Made by a program: the position numbers and the translations under genes. The notes under the pieces are model-generated. The model did no database searches. It had not been told where the DNA came from and was given only the letters and a program-made list of their open reading frames with translations. This document shows positions 6,984 to 15,787 of a stretch of DNA of 44,625 bases, one piece after another. Position 1 is the stretch's first letter. Each line of letters begins with the position of its first letter. Source of the DNA: Chloroflexota bacterium (GTDB taxonomy: Bacteria; Chloroflexota; UBA6077; FW602-bin22; JAMCVK01); NCBI GenBank assembly GCA_023475225.1, contig JAMCVK010000033.1, positions 1,767 through 46,391 on the forward strand, in the 5' to 3' direction.

Positions 6984-8702
6984 TTGAGTGTTGTAATCGA
7001 AATAAGTGGACTGAACTACAGTTACCCGGGCACGGACTTGCAAGTTCTGAAGGACATCAACCTGACCGTTGAAGATGGCGAATTCGTATTATTGGTTGGC
7101 CCTTCAGGGTCTGGCAAGAGCACACTGTTACAAACTCTTAACGGTATCATCCCCAAAGTAAAGGGTGGCCAGCTTTCTGGGCGCATTGTAGTCAACGGGC
7201 TTGATGTAGCGGAGCATGAAATCGCCAGGATGGCTGAACATATCAGCATGGTGTTTCAGGATCCAGAAAGCCAGCTTACTAGCGTGTTTGTTCTGGATGA
7301 GGTTGCCTTCGGTCCCGAGAACTTTAAGCTCGAACGTGCAGAGATCCTCAGGCGCGTCGACTCAGCACTGCATTATGTTGGTCTGCCAAACACGCATGAC
7401 CGATATGTCTACGAGCTATCCGGTGGACAGCAGCAGAGGCTGGCGATCAGTTCAGTGCTGGCGATCGACTCCAAGGTCCTGGTTCTTGATGACCCGACGG
7501 CCAACCTTGATCCAGTCGGCACCGCTGAGGTGTTGAATGTGTTGAAGCACTTACGTGAGGAAGGGCGAACGGTCATTCTGGCCACCCACTGGCTGGATGA
7601 GTTCATTCATCTGGCGACTAAGCTGATCGTGCTTGATGATGGAGCTGTTTTCGCTTGCGGCGAACCGCGTGAAGTGCTCGATAAGTACGGCGCTGCGTTG
7701 GCGGAAGAAATGGGTATCTGGGTGCCAGAACTCGTAGAGGTTGAGATGGCCCTTCGTAGGAAGAGGGGTGTTGCCAATGGTGTGGTGCCGCTTACGGTTG
7801 AAGAAGCCCTTGAGAAATATAAGACATTCAGCTTTGACCCCACCAGATTTGAGCCTTTGATACGCCCTCGTGAGGGGAATGGAGGCTACATTTTAGAAGG
7901 TACCAACTTGGCCTTCACCTATCCCGACGGGACCAATGCTTTGTACGACATCTCATTTAAGGTCAAGGACAGAAGTCTGACCGGCATCCTGGGTCCCAAT
8001 GGGGCTGGCAAGAGCACACTTGCTTCTATCATAGTTGGCCTGCAAAGACTCAGAGAAGGTCAATTAACATTTCGAGGCGAGAGTGTCAAAGATATGAACG
8101 TCGACCAGTTGGCGCGACGTATGGGTTTTGTTTTTCAGAATCCCGAGCACCAGTTCGTACGCGACACTGTACGCGATGAGATCGCCTATAGCCTTGAGGT
8201 GCTGGGTAAGTCGCCTGAGGAGATTCAGTCCGGTGTTGATGAAATGTTGACTTTGCTGAAGCTCAAGCACCTTGAACATCGACACCCCTTTGGGCTTAGC
8301 GGCGGTGAGAAGCGCCGTCTAAGCGTAGCTGTTATGCTGGTTTCGCACCCCGAACTCCTGATTCTGGATGAGCCCACCTATGGTCAGGATCGCAACCACG
8401 TTCGTAATATCATGAAACTAGTTCAAGCCCAGCTTGACCGGGGTGTGACTGTACTCATTATCACCCACCAGATGCGTTTGATAGAGGAATACGTCGAAGA
8501 TGTGTTGATTCTAAACTCGGGTAGGGTGCTGTACCAAGGCCCACCTGAGGACATGTTCGCCCATCTTGGGGATCAACGGGACGTAACCCTTAGGGAGCCA
8601 CATCTACAACGCCTAATCAGGCACCTAAGGACTCTAGGCAAGGATATTCACCCTCACACGCGCACTGTCCAGGAGCTCGTAGACCAGATTGTGTTAATTT
8701 AG
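6984..8702 (+). CDS. ECF transporter, fused double ATPase (YkoD-like)
   Basis: This is a cytoplasmic energy-coupling protein of 572 residues with two ABC ATPase domains in one chain. Domain 1 (about 1-250) has Walker A GPSGSGKST, signature LSGGQQQR, Walker B VLVLDDP and H-loop ATH. Domain 2 (about 285-540) has GPNGAGKST, LSGGEKRR, LILDEP and THQ. The catalytic Glu after Walker B is Asp in domain 1 and Glu in domain 2, so the two ATP sites are unequal. The start is TTG 6984, six bases after AAGGGGG; no ATG or GTG gives a better N-terminus. It works with the S component upstream and the T component 21 bases downstream. Confidence 0.93.
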   Translation: MSVVIEISGLNYSYPGTDLQVLKDINLTVEDGEFVLLVGPSGSGKSTLLQTLNGIIPKVKGGQLSGRIVVNGLDVAEHEIARMAEHISMVFQDPESQLTSVFVLDEVAFGPENFKLERAEILRRVDSALHYVGLPNTHDRYVYELSGGQQQRLAISSVLAIDSKVLVLDDPTANLDPVGTAEVLNVLKHLREEGRTVILATHWLDEFIHLATKLIVLDDGAVFACGEPREVLDKYGAALAEEMGIWVPELVEVEMALRRKRGVANGVVPLTVEEALEKYKTFSFDPTRFEPLIRPREGNGGYILEGTNLAFTYPDGTNALYDISFKVKDRSLTGILGPNGAGKSTLASIIVGLQRLREGQLTFRGESVKDMNVDQLARRMGFVFQNPEHQFVRDTVRDEIAYSLEVLGKSPEEIQSGVDEMLTLLKLKHLEHRHPFGLSGGEKRRLSVAVMLVSHPELLILDEPTYGQDRNHVRNIMKLVQAQLDRGVTVLIITHQMRLIEEYVEDVLILNSGRVLYQGPPEDMFAHLGDQRDVTLREPHLQRLIRHLRTLGKDIHPHTRTVQELVDQIVLI

Positions 8703-8723
8703 TACAGAGAGGAGTAATCTGTC

Positions 8724-9539
8724 ATGAGAATAACCGATCACATTGCGTTGCATTACCTGCGTAAGGACTCACCGGTCCACGATATGGATGCCTTGAGCAA
8801 GTTATTTGTGGTGATCGTGATTAGCTTTGCGCTGTACATGTTCCAAACGCCATGGCAACTTGCCCTCTACTTGCTGTTGCTATTTGGGATTGCCCTTTTT
8901 TTGGTCCGCGTTGAACCGCTCACCGTCTTCTTCACTTTTGCCATCTTCATCATATTTGGTTCCTTCGTGTTCTTTTTCCAACTGTTGGGACATCCCGAGG
9001 GCAATGCCTATCTAGTCTTAGGACCCATCCGGATCACGAACTGGGGCTTGTATAATGCCGGAATATTCCTGTTTCGCATGTCGAGCATTGGTTGCGCGGC
9101 GTTATTGTATCTGTGGACCACCAAGCCCAAGGACTTCGTGGTTGGGCTGATCAAGTTGGGTGTGCCGTATCGCTTTGGCTTTGCCGTGCTGGTTGCGCTG
9201 CGGTTCCTGCCACTCATCAACGATGAGGTGCGCAAGGTACGCGACGCGCACACTATCCGTGGCGTACCGCTTGGCTCGGGCGTTAGCAGCGTGGCCGAGC
9301 GCTGGATGCGTTACCTCTTTCCGGTACTGGCCAGCGGTATGCGCAAGGCTGAGACGGCTGCTATGGCTATGGAGAGTCGCGGATTCGGCCTGTATTCTGG
9401 CCGCTCCTACATAAATCCATTCCAGTGGACACGGTCTGGCCTTGCACTACTAGGCTTTGTGATTGTAATGACAATTGTGCTGGGAGCCCTAGGCGGCTTC
9501 CAATACATGCAGCCACGCTACGATCAGATAATTCGATAG
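8724..9539 (+). CDS. ECF transporter T component (EcfT/CbiQ family, YkoC-like)
   Basis: This is the transmembrane coupling subunit, 271 residues, that links the double ATPase to the S component. It has several hydrophobic helices in the first half, then the two cytoplasmic coupling motifs of the family: AHTIRG around residue 178 and AMAMESRGFG around residue 217, both of the A-x3-RG type that inserts into the ATPases. AGAGGAG precedes the ATG with good spacing. It completes the first S-AA-T module, and the SDR gene follows after 26 bases, so transport and catabolic genes probably share a transcript. Confidence 0.92.
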   Translation: MRITDHIALHYLRKDSPVHDMDALSKLFVVIVISFALYMFQTPWQLALYLLLLFGIALFLVRVEPLTVFFTFAIFIIFGSFVFFFQLLGHPEGNAYLVLGPIRITNWGLYNAGIFLFRMSSIGCAALLYLWTTKPKDFVVGLIKLGVPYRFGFAVLVALRFLPLINDEVRKVRDAHTIRGVPLGSGVSSVAERWMRYLFPVLASGMRKAETAAMAMESRGFGLYSGRSYINPFQWTRSGLALLGFVIVMTIVLGALGGFQYMQPRYDQIIR

Positions 9540-9565
9540 CAATCTATTAGTGAAGGAGGTTTCCC

Positions 9566-10330
9566 ATGCGATTAGAAGGCGATGTCGCTATTGTGACTGG
9601 AGGGGCATCAGGTATCGGCCGAGCCATTGCTATTCTCTTCTCCCGTGAGGGGGCTAAGGTGGTGGTAGCCGACTTGCAGGAGCACTCTCGACTCCCTTCA
9701 GAAGTACCCACTACAGCCGAGGCTATCTCCCAGGCTGGAGGCCAGGCCATCTTCGTCCGCACTGATGTACGCAAGGCTGGAGATATCGATCGACTGGTGC
9801 AGACCACCCTGGACACTTACGGCCAGGTGAGTATACTGGTGAACAGCGCCGGTGTGTTTGTTCGTAACCCCATCACTGAGGTCTCTGAAGAGGAATGGGA
9901 CAATGTGCTCTCCATAAACCTGAAGGGCTATTTCCTCGCCTGCCGGCGGGTGATCCCAGAGATGCTGAAGCAGGGCGGGGGGAAAATTATCAACATCTCC
10001 TCCATCCACGGGCTGCTGGGTACCGGCATAGCCACCACCTACTGTGCCTCCAAGGGTGGGGTGGAGAACTTAACTAGACAACTGGCGGTGGACTACGCCC
10101 GCAAGGGGATCTATGTCAACGCTATAGCCCCGGGCACGATCAAAACGGCCATGTCCAAGCCCTTCCGCGAGACGCCGGAGATATTGCAGGAATATCTCTC
10201 CCGCACCTTGCTGCCCCGCTTGGGAGAGCCAGAGGATGTGGCCTATGCGGCCCTATTCCTGGCCAGCCATGAGTCAGACTTCGTGGTTGGCCACACCCTC
10301 GTGGTGGATGGCGGCTGGACTATCTGGTGA
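9566..10330 (+). CDS. short-chain dehydrogenase/reductase (SDR)
   Basis: This is a classical SDR of 254 residues that oxidises or reduces an alcohol/carbonyl with NAD(P). The Rossmann glycine motif is TGGASGIG near the N-terminus, with acidic VVVADLQE after strand 2 (suggesting NAD preference), the NSAG motif, catalytic Ser in INISSIHG, and Tyr/Lys in YCASKGG. It ends with the common VGHTLVVDGGW. AAGGAGG lies seven bases before the ATG. It opens the amidohydrolase/FdrA operon and lies seven bases from the next start. The substrate is not predictable. A second, unrelated (zinc) dehydrogenase lies in the same operon, so two redox steps on one compound are plausible. Confidence 0.92.
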   Translation: MRLEGDVAIVTGGASGIGRAIAILFSREGAKVVVADLQEHSRLPSEVPTTAEAISQAGGQAIFVRTDVRKAGDIDRLVQTTLDTYGQVSILVNSAGVFVRNPITEVSEEEWDNVLSINLKGYFLACRRVIPEMLKQGGGKIINISSIHGLLGTGIATTYCASKGGVENLTRQLAVDYARKGIYVNAIAPGTIKTAMSKPFRETPEILQEYLSRTLLPRLGEPEDVAYAALFLASHESDFVVGHTLVVDGGWTIW

Positions 10331-10337
10331 GGAATGA

Positions 10338-11717
10338 GTGGTGTACGATCTTGCCATTAACAATGGTCTGGTAGTCAACGCTGACGGCCAATTCCAGGCC
10401 AGTATCGGCATCCGCAATGGAGTCATCGCCACGATTAGCAGCACCGAGTTGCCTGCCCAAGGGGTCATCGACGCCGCAGGCAAGCTGGTCATGCCCGGCG
10501 TCATCGATGCCCACGCCCATTTCGACCTGCAACAAGGACAAGGGCCTGATGCCGCCCGTACCTGTGATGATTATGTCAGCGGCCCTCGGGCGGCAGCCTG
10601 TAGCGGTGTTACTACCTTTATCGACTTCGCCATCCAGAAGCAGGGCCAGCCAGCGCGTCGCGAGCTGGAGGGGCGCATCGCCCGGGCGAAGGAGGGCTCC
10701 GGCATCGATTTCTCCTTCCACGCCGGCATAACTGACGCCTCGGACGAGACCCTGTCGGAGCTAGCCTCTATTATGGAGATGGGGGTGCCCTCCTTTAAGT
10801 TTTTCCTGACCTATAGGAGATGGGGTTTCGCGGTGGATCTGGGCTTCCTCTACGCCGCTATGGCCGAGATTCGTAAGAAGGATGGTGTCGTGGCCATCCA
10901 TGGCGAACACGATGAGATCGTGGAGTACTTGCGCGAGATGTATCATCGTCAGGGGAAGCGAGAGATGATTTACCATTCTCTCAGCCGCCCCGATTTCAGC
11001 GAGGAGATCTGCTTCCAGGAAGCCATCCCGCTGGCGCGAGAGACCGGGGTGAAGCTCTACTTGGTACATGTTTCTACCGAGAAGGGATTGCGGGCTATCA
11101 CTGCTGCCCGATGGGAAGGCGTCAGGGTGTACGCTGAGACCTGCCCCCATTACCTGGCCTTCACCGCTGAGGTCTACCGCCAGGAGGATGGTGTCCTCTA
11201 CACCATGACCCCACCGCTGCGCCCTCCGGGAAATAGAGAGGCTCTCTGGCAGGGAGTGGTGGATGGACGCATCGATGTGGTGGCAGCCGATCACAATAGC
11301 TTCTCCCGCCAGCTCAAGCCCAAGTCCAGCAGTTATATGGATGTAGCCCCAGGGGTGGCCAGCACGCCGACACTATTGCCTTATCTCTACACGACGGGGG
11401 TGGCCGAGGGGCGCATCAGTCCCTCAAGGCTGGTGGAGTTGCTCTGCGCTAACCCGGCTCGCATCTACGGGGTGCCCAACAAGGGGGTCATCGCTGTGGG
11501 TTACGATGCTGATATCAACATCATTGACCCTCAGGCTGAGTTCATCGTGCGGGGCGAGGAGATGGACTTGGGAGAGGGGGGATATACCATCTTCGAGGGC
11601 TGGACCATGCGTGGCCGCCCGGAAATGACCATCTCTCGTGGCCAGGTGGTGGCCGAAAAAGGCCGGTTCGTGGGTCAGATAGGACGTGGCCGCTTTATCG
11701 AACGTGGCTTCGTATAA
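10338..11717 (+). CDS. dihydropyrimidinase/hydantoinase-type cyclic amidohydrolase
   Basis: This is a metal-dependent hydrolase of 459 residues that opens cyclic amides or ureides (dihydropyrimidines, hydantoins, allantoin; related enzymes act on purine rings). Metal ligands visible: HAH in VIDAHAHFD, probable carboxylated Lys in SFKFFLTY, His in AIHGEHDE, His in LVHVST, and Asp in VVAADHNSF, where most relatives have a TDH motif. The C-terminal beta-domain with GYDADINIIDP is typical. The start is GTG 10338, six bases after GAGG; GTG 10341 is equally possible. In this context it is the best candidate for xanthine amidohydrolase, the first ring opening of anaerobic purine degradation, or for an allantoinase-like step. 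That assignment is inference. Confidence 0.88.
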   Translation: MVYDLAINNGLVVNADGQFQASIGIRNGVIATISSTELPAQGVIDAAGKLVMPGVIDAHAHFDLQQGQGPDAARTCDDYVSGPRAAACSGVTTFIDFAIQKQGQPARRELEGRIARAKEGSGIDFSFHAGITDASDETLSELASIMEMGVPSFKFFLTYRRWGFAVDLGFLYAAMAEIRKKDGVVAIHGEHDEIVEYLREMYHRQGKREMIYHSLSRPDFSEEICFQEAIPLARETGVKLYLVHVSTEKGLRAITAARWEGVRVYAETCPHYLAFTAEVYRQEDGVLYTMTPPLRPPGNREALWQGVVDGRIDVVAADHNSFSRQLKPKSSSYMDVAPGVASTPTLLPYLYTTGVAEGRISPSRLVELLCANPARIYGVPNKGVIAVGYDADINIIDPQAEFIVRGEEMDLGEGGYTIFEGWTMRGRPEMTISRGQVVAEKGRFVGQIGRGRFIERGFV

Positions 11718-11736
11718 TCGTTTAGGAGGAAGTCCT

Positions 11737-12480
11737 GTGATCATCGACCAAGATAAATGCACCCGTTGTATCCAATGTATGCCCTATTGCCCTGTGGGGG
11801 CTATCGTTGTAGACAAGGTTAACAAGAATATAGTTATTGATCTGGATAGCTGTGTGGAGTGTGGCACATGCTTGAGGGTGGACATCTGCCCCGAGGATGC
11901 CCTGGTGCAACAGTCCCTTACCTGGCCTCGCACTATCCGCAGCGCCCTTAGTAATCCCCTGGTAGTGCATCGGGACACGCGCATCCCCGGTCGGGGCACC
12001 GAGGAAATGAAGACCAACGATGTCACTGGACGGTATGGACCGGGCGTGGTGGGGATGGCCCTGGAAATGGGGCGGCCGGGAACCTCGACCAGCTTCCACG
12101 ATATACAGCGGGTTACCCAAGCCCTGGCTGCCTTAGACATCGATTTCGAGCTCCAGAATCCCCTGACTATGCTTATGACTGACAGGGATAGGGGCACCTT
12201 CGACCCTGAGATCCTGGACGAACGGGTACTATCAGCTATTATCGAGTTCGATATCCCTTTGAGGGGAATACCAGAAGTCATGGCCGTGATACAGCAGGTG
12301 GCCCAGGAGATCAGCACGGTCTTCAGCCTGAACATCTGTGGGCTGGTGGAGCGGGATGGCAGACAGCCCTCGCTAGGGATATTGATGGCTTTGGGCATAC
12401 AGCCCTCGCTTAATGGCAAGACCAACGTCGGGTTGGGGCGACCAGCCTTTGATTTCTATGCTAAAAGAGGTGAGGGATGA
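11737..12480 (+). CDS. ferredoxin-domain protein with uncharacterised C-terminal domain
   Basis: 247 residues. Residues 1-60 form a two-cluster ferredoxin: CTRCIQCMPYCP (C-x2-C-x2-C-x3-C-P) and CVECGTCLRVDICP (C-x2-C-x2-C-x5-C-P). The remaining 190 residues are a domain I do not recognise. It starts near GPGVVGMALEMGRPGTSTSF, has a central TDRDRGTFDPEILDERVLSAIIEFD, and ends in a Gly-rich stretch with LVERDG. The start is GTG 11737, after AGGAGGAAG; the upstream ATG at 11686 lies inside the hydantoinase gene. It overlaps the next gene by four bases (ATGA), so the two products probably act together. An electron-transfer or Fe-S enzyme role linked to the dehydrogenases is possible. Confidence 0.75.
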   Translation: MIIDQDKCTRCIQCMPYCPVGAIVVDKVNKNIVIDLDSCVECGTCLRVDICPEDALVQQSLTWPRTIRSALSNPLVVHRDTRIPGRGTEEMKTNDVTGRYGPGVVGMALEMGRPGTSTSFHDIQRVTQALAALDIDFELQNPLTMLMTDRDRGTFDPEILDERVLSAIIEFDIPLRGIPEVMAVIQQVAQEISTVFSLNICGLVERDGRQPSLGILMALGIQPSLNGKTNVGLGRPAFDFYAKRGEG

Positions 12481-13127
12481 GTCACACCTTACACCGCCAA
12501 GGAATGGCAGAGAACCTGACCAACGATTATATCGTCTTCGCCATGTCGGCTAAAGGCATCAACGAGAAGGGGTCAGCTGTTAAGCTTCGCCGCTTTCTGC
12601 AGATGGCTATGGAACATAGCCCCATCAATTTTGGTGATATGAAGACGGGCAATCGCTTCACTCACAGTCTTGAGGAGATTATGGATGGCATTCAGGACGT
12701 CTCCATCGTCCACGCTGTTTTTACAGACCTTGACCCGGTAGTAGCGCTACTGCGTGAGCTGAAGGAGGACGATCTCGGGGTATCGGTAGTGGTGACAGGG
12801 CTGGTGGAACCCGTGGCTGAGTCTTGCCAGCGGGCAGGATTGCAACCCCACACTGTGGAATACTCCCTGGGCATTTGGGGACAGACAGGGTTACTTCCAG
12901 AGCCTTGGGTACTGGAGATCAGTACCATGTGCGGGCATGGCCAGGTGGCTTTCGATCTGGTGCGGAGGCTGGTGCGCCAGGTGGAGCGTGGCCGGATGAC
13001 CGCCGCTGAGGCTGTGATGGAGCTGGCCCGGCCCTGCGTCTGTGGCGTCTTCAACACCGAGAGGGCCAGGCTCCTCATTGAGCGGATGTGCGCCCAACCC
13101 GCTACAGGAGAGAGCAGAGGTGGCTAA
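12477..13127 (+). CDS. uncharacterised protein with conserved-looking Cys motifs
   Basis: 216 residues, family not recognised. The middle looks like an alpha/beta fold (IVHAVFTDLDPVVALLRELK, then VSVVVTGLVEPVAESCQRAG). The C-terminal third has two Cys-containing motifs, STMCGHGQVAFDLVRRL and LARPCVCGVFNTERA, which could bind a metal, an Fe-S cluster or a flavin. No signal peptide or membrane span. The ATG at 12477 overlaps the stop of the ferredoxin-domain gene (ATGA) and is preceded by AGAGGTGAGGG. It overlaps the following zinc dehydrogenase by eight bases. Stop-start overlap on both sides suggests a complex with its neighbours. Confidence 0.65.
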   Translation: MSHTLHRQGMAENLTNDYIVFAMSAKGINEKGSAVKLRRFLQMAMEHSPINFGDMKTGNRFTHSLEEIMDGIQDVSIVHAVFTDLDPVVALLRELKEDDLGVSVVVTGLVEPVAESCQRAGLQPHTVEYSLGIWGQTGLLPEPWVLEISTMCGHGQVAFDLVRRLVRQVERGRMTAAEAVMELARPCVCGVFNTERARLLIERMCAQPATGESRGG

Positions 13128-14199
13128 CAAGTCCAAGGCGGCCGTTTTGGAAGCGCCCCGCAAGATGGTACTTCGCCAGTTTCCTCTCCCCCAGATTGGG
13201 GATAGGGATTTTCTGCTCAAGGTGGAGCTGGTCTCTATCTGTGGTGGCGATCCCATAGAGTATGAGGGCCGTAACGTCAAAACCCACTATCCCTTGATTC
13301 TGGGCCACGAGATGGTGGGCACGGTAGTGGAGGTGGGAGAGCATGCTGCCCGACGATACGGCATCCAGGTAGGCGACCGAGTCAATGTGGAGCCTTATAT
13401 CCTCTGTGGGGAGTGCCGCTACTGTCTCACGGGATACTATCAATTCTGCGAGCGCTCCAGCGTCTACGGCGTCAACATCTCCTGCGCTGAGCCTCCCTAT
13501 CTCTGGGGTGCCTACGCTGAGTATATGTACGGTGCCCCCGGATCAAGGGTTCACAAGCTGGACCCTCAGGTACCTTTGGAGGCTGGGGTGATGACCTCCG
13601 TATTGGGCAATGGCGTGCGCTGGATACGCACCTTGGGAAAAGTGCGTTTTGGGGAGTCGGTAGTGGTGGTGGGTCCAGGGGCGCAGGGGATGGCTACGGT
13701 TATCGCGGCTAAGGAGTCTGGGGCAGCGCCAGTGATCGTTGTCGGGCGTACCCGAAACCCGGCCAAATGGGATCTAATCCGGGAATTCGGGGCAGATCAT
13801 CTAGTGGACCTGGCACGGGAAGTGGATCCTATCGGAGTTGTCTCAGATATCCTGGGGGGACAGCTGGCCGACGTAGTGGTGGAGTGCAGCGGCGCGGCGG
13901 AGATGATGCAGCTGGGCCTGGAGCTGGCCCGTCCTGTAGGACGATACGTACTGACCGGCACCTGTGGCTACGAAAAAGTGTCCCTGATTACTGATCTCAT
14001 CGTCTTCAAAGAGTTGCAGATCCTGGGCGGGTTAGGGCAATCCTGGGATACGGAAGTAGCGGCGCGCCTCATCAACAGCCGTCGCTATGCTATCGAGAAG
14101 ATGATCACTCATGTTTTCCCCCTGGAGCGTGCCGACGAGGCGATACGTTTCTTCATGGAGAAGCGAGGCGAAGTGATTCGCGTGGCCATCAAGCCCTAA
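13120..14199 (+). CDS. zinc-dependent alcohol/sorbitol-type dehydrogenase (MDR)
   Basis: This is a medium-chain dehydrogenase of 359 residues. The N-terminal GroES-like domain has catalytic zinc ligands Cys in VSICGGD and GHE in ILGHEMVG. The structural zinc site is CGECRYCLTGYYQFC. The Rossmann domain has VVVGPGAQGMATV, a slight variant of GxGxxG. The start is GTG 13120, six to twelve bases after GGAGAGAG; it overlaps the upstream stop, so the two are coupled. The ATG at 13042 lies inside the preceding gene and is rejected. It probably oxidises a secondary alcohol of the operon's substrate. Threonine-, sorbitol- or theronate-type specificity cannot be separated by eye. Confidence 0.9.
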   Translation: MANKSKAAVLEAPRKMVLRQFPLPQIGDRDFLLKVELVSICGGDPIEYEGRNVKTHYPLILGHEMVGTVVEVGEHAARRYGIQVGDRVNVEPYILCGECRYCLTGYYQFCERSSVYGVNISCAEPPYLWGAYAEYMYGAPGSRVHKLDPQVPLEAGVMTSVLGNGVRWIRTLGKVRFGESVVVVGPGAQGMATVIAAKESGAAPVIVVGRTRNPAKWDLIREFGADHLVDLAREVDPIGVVSDILGGQLADVVVECSGAAEMMQLGLELARPVGRYVLTGTCGYEKVSLITDLIVFKELQILGGLGQSWDTEVAARLINSRRYAIEKMITHVFPLERADEAIRFFMEKRGEVIRVAIKP

Positions 14200-14218
14200 T
14201 GATGCCGGAGAGATAAAA

Positions 14219-15787
14219 TTGCCTGTCAAAGATCTGATCAAGCACGATACTTATCAAGACTCCGTATTCCTTATGCGGCTGGCCCAAGAAATATCCCAAA
14301 TGGAAGGAGTGCAGGTGGCCTCAGCCCTTATGGCCACGCCGCAGAACAAAGAAGTATTGAAAAATACATCGCTGTTGACGCCAGATGCAGAGAGGGCAGG
14401 ACCCAATGACTTAGTCATAGTGGTGGCAGCCACATCAGCAACCATAGCCGAGGAGGCGCTGAGACGTGCTGAGGAACGCCTGGTCACCATTCAGGTGCCT
14501 GCCCGGGAGACAGGAATGGCGACCGTGCTGCCGCGCAACCTGGATGGTGCCTTACGACGCTGGCCTCAGGCCAATCTGGTGTCTATCTCCACACCAGGGC
14601 CGTATGCTGCGGCCGAGGCCCTCAAGGCCTTAAAGAGGGGATTACATGTTTTCCTTTTCAGCGATAACGTCTCACTGGAGGACGAATTGATGCTGAAGCG
14701 AAGGGCTCAGGAGTCTGATTTATTGGTGATGGGGCCCGATTGTGGCACGGCTATTATTCGGGGTGTTCCCCTGGGCTTCGCTAACGCCGTACGGCGGGGA
14801 ACTATAGGACTGGTGGCTGCCTCAGGCAGTGGACTACAGGAGGTGACCTCCCTCATCCACAACTGGGGAGGGGGCGTCTCCCAGGCTATTGGGACAGGCA
14901 GCCGCGATCTACACGGGGAGATCGGGGGCATCAGCATGCGCATGGGCATCGACGCTCTACAGGAGGATGATGATACGAAGGTGCTGGTCCTGCTTTCCAA
15001 GCCCCCTGAGCCCCGCGTAGCCTCGGCCATCTTGGATCATATTGCCACAGCCTGCATCTCCGTAGTAGTCTGCTTCCTGGGCGGGGACCCCGCCGATATT
15101 CAAGCCAGGGACGCTTTGGCAGCTACTACTCTGGAGGAGGCAGCCTGGCTCGCCGTCTGCCTGAGTCAGGGCTGGGATATGACCTCTCCACTGCCGTCGG
15201 AAGACCTCTCGGACACAGCGGCTGCCCAGCGTAGGGGGTTCTCGCCGGAACAGAGGTATATTAGCGGTCTATTCTCTGGGGGCACTCTCTGCTATGAGGC
15301 CATGCTCATCCTGCAGCGGGTGGGCCGTATTCCTTACTCTAACGTTCCCCTGAGGCCAGAATGGGCCTGGTCGCCCTCCAGACCAGTAGCCAGCGATCTG
15401 ATTCTGGATCTGGGCAGCGATGAGTTCACGGTGGGGCGGCCTCACCCTATGATTGACTTCCGCACACGTCTCGCCTATCTGAAGGGAGCTGGGCAAGACC
15501 CTCAGGTGAGGGTCATATTGCTGGATGTTATCTTAGGGTATGGTGCTCATCCAGATCCAGCGGGCGAACTGGCGCCGGCCATTGCGGACGCTAAAGATCG
15601 CGCCGGCGCTGAAGGCCGCTCGTTGGCGATCGTGGCCTCGATCTGTGGAACAGACGACGATCCGCAAGGGTTCCTGGCCCAAAAAGAGAAACTGCAACGA
15701 GCAGGTGCAGTGATCGCTCCAACCAGTGCCCAGGCAGCGCGGTTGGCGGTGGCGATAGCTGTCGACGATGGGGCAGGCGGAGTATGA
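14219..15787 (+). CDS. fdrA: FdrA family protein (acyl-CoA synthetase-like; carbamoyltransferase component)
   Basis: 522 residues, similar in size to E. coli FdrA (about 555). It has the succinyl-CoA-synthetase-like architecture: a CoA-binding-like N-terminal half with ANLVSISTPGPYAAAEALKA and LLVMGPDCGTAIIRGVPLGFAN, the glycine-rich VAASGSGLQEVTSLIHNWGGG, and a C-terminal ligase-like half with ILDLGSDEFTVGRPHPMID. In E. coli, FdrA together with YlbE and YlbF has been reported to form the oxamate carbamoyltransferase of allantoin degradation. Here it overlaps a YlbE homologue (ATGA) as expected. The start is TTG 14219, about ten bases after GGAG. It may convert a ureido compound to carbamoyl phosphate. 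No YlbF or carbamate kinase gene is visible. Confidence 0.85.
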   Translation: MPVKDLIKHDTYQDSVFLMRLAQEISQMEGVQVASALMATPQNKEVLKNTSLLTPDAERAGPNDLVIVVAATSATIAEEALRRAEERLVTIQVPARETGMATVLPRNLDGALRRWPQANLVSISTPGPYAAAEALKALKRGLHVFLFSDNVSLEDELMLKRRAQESDLLVMGPDCGTAIIRGVPLGFANAVRRGTIGLVAASGSGLQEVTSLIHNWGGGVSQAIGTGSRDLHGEIGGISMRMGIDALQEDDDTKVLVLLSKPPEPRVASAILDHIATACISVVVCFLGGDPADIQARDALAATTLEEAAWLAVCLSQGWDMTSPLPSEDLSDTAAAQRRGFSPEQRYISGLFSGGTLCYEAMLILQRVGRIPYSNVPLRPEWAWSPSRPVASDLILDLGSDEFTVGRPHPMIDFRTRLAYLKGAGQDPQVRVILLDVILGYGAHPDPAGELAPAIADAKDRAGAEGRSLAIVASICGTDDDPQGFLAQKEKLQRAGAVIAPTSAQAARLAVAIAVDDGAGGV

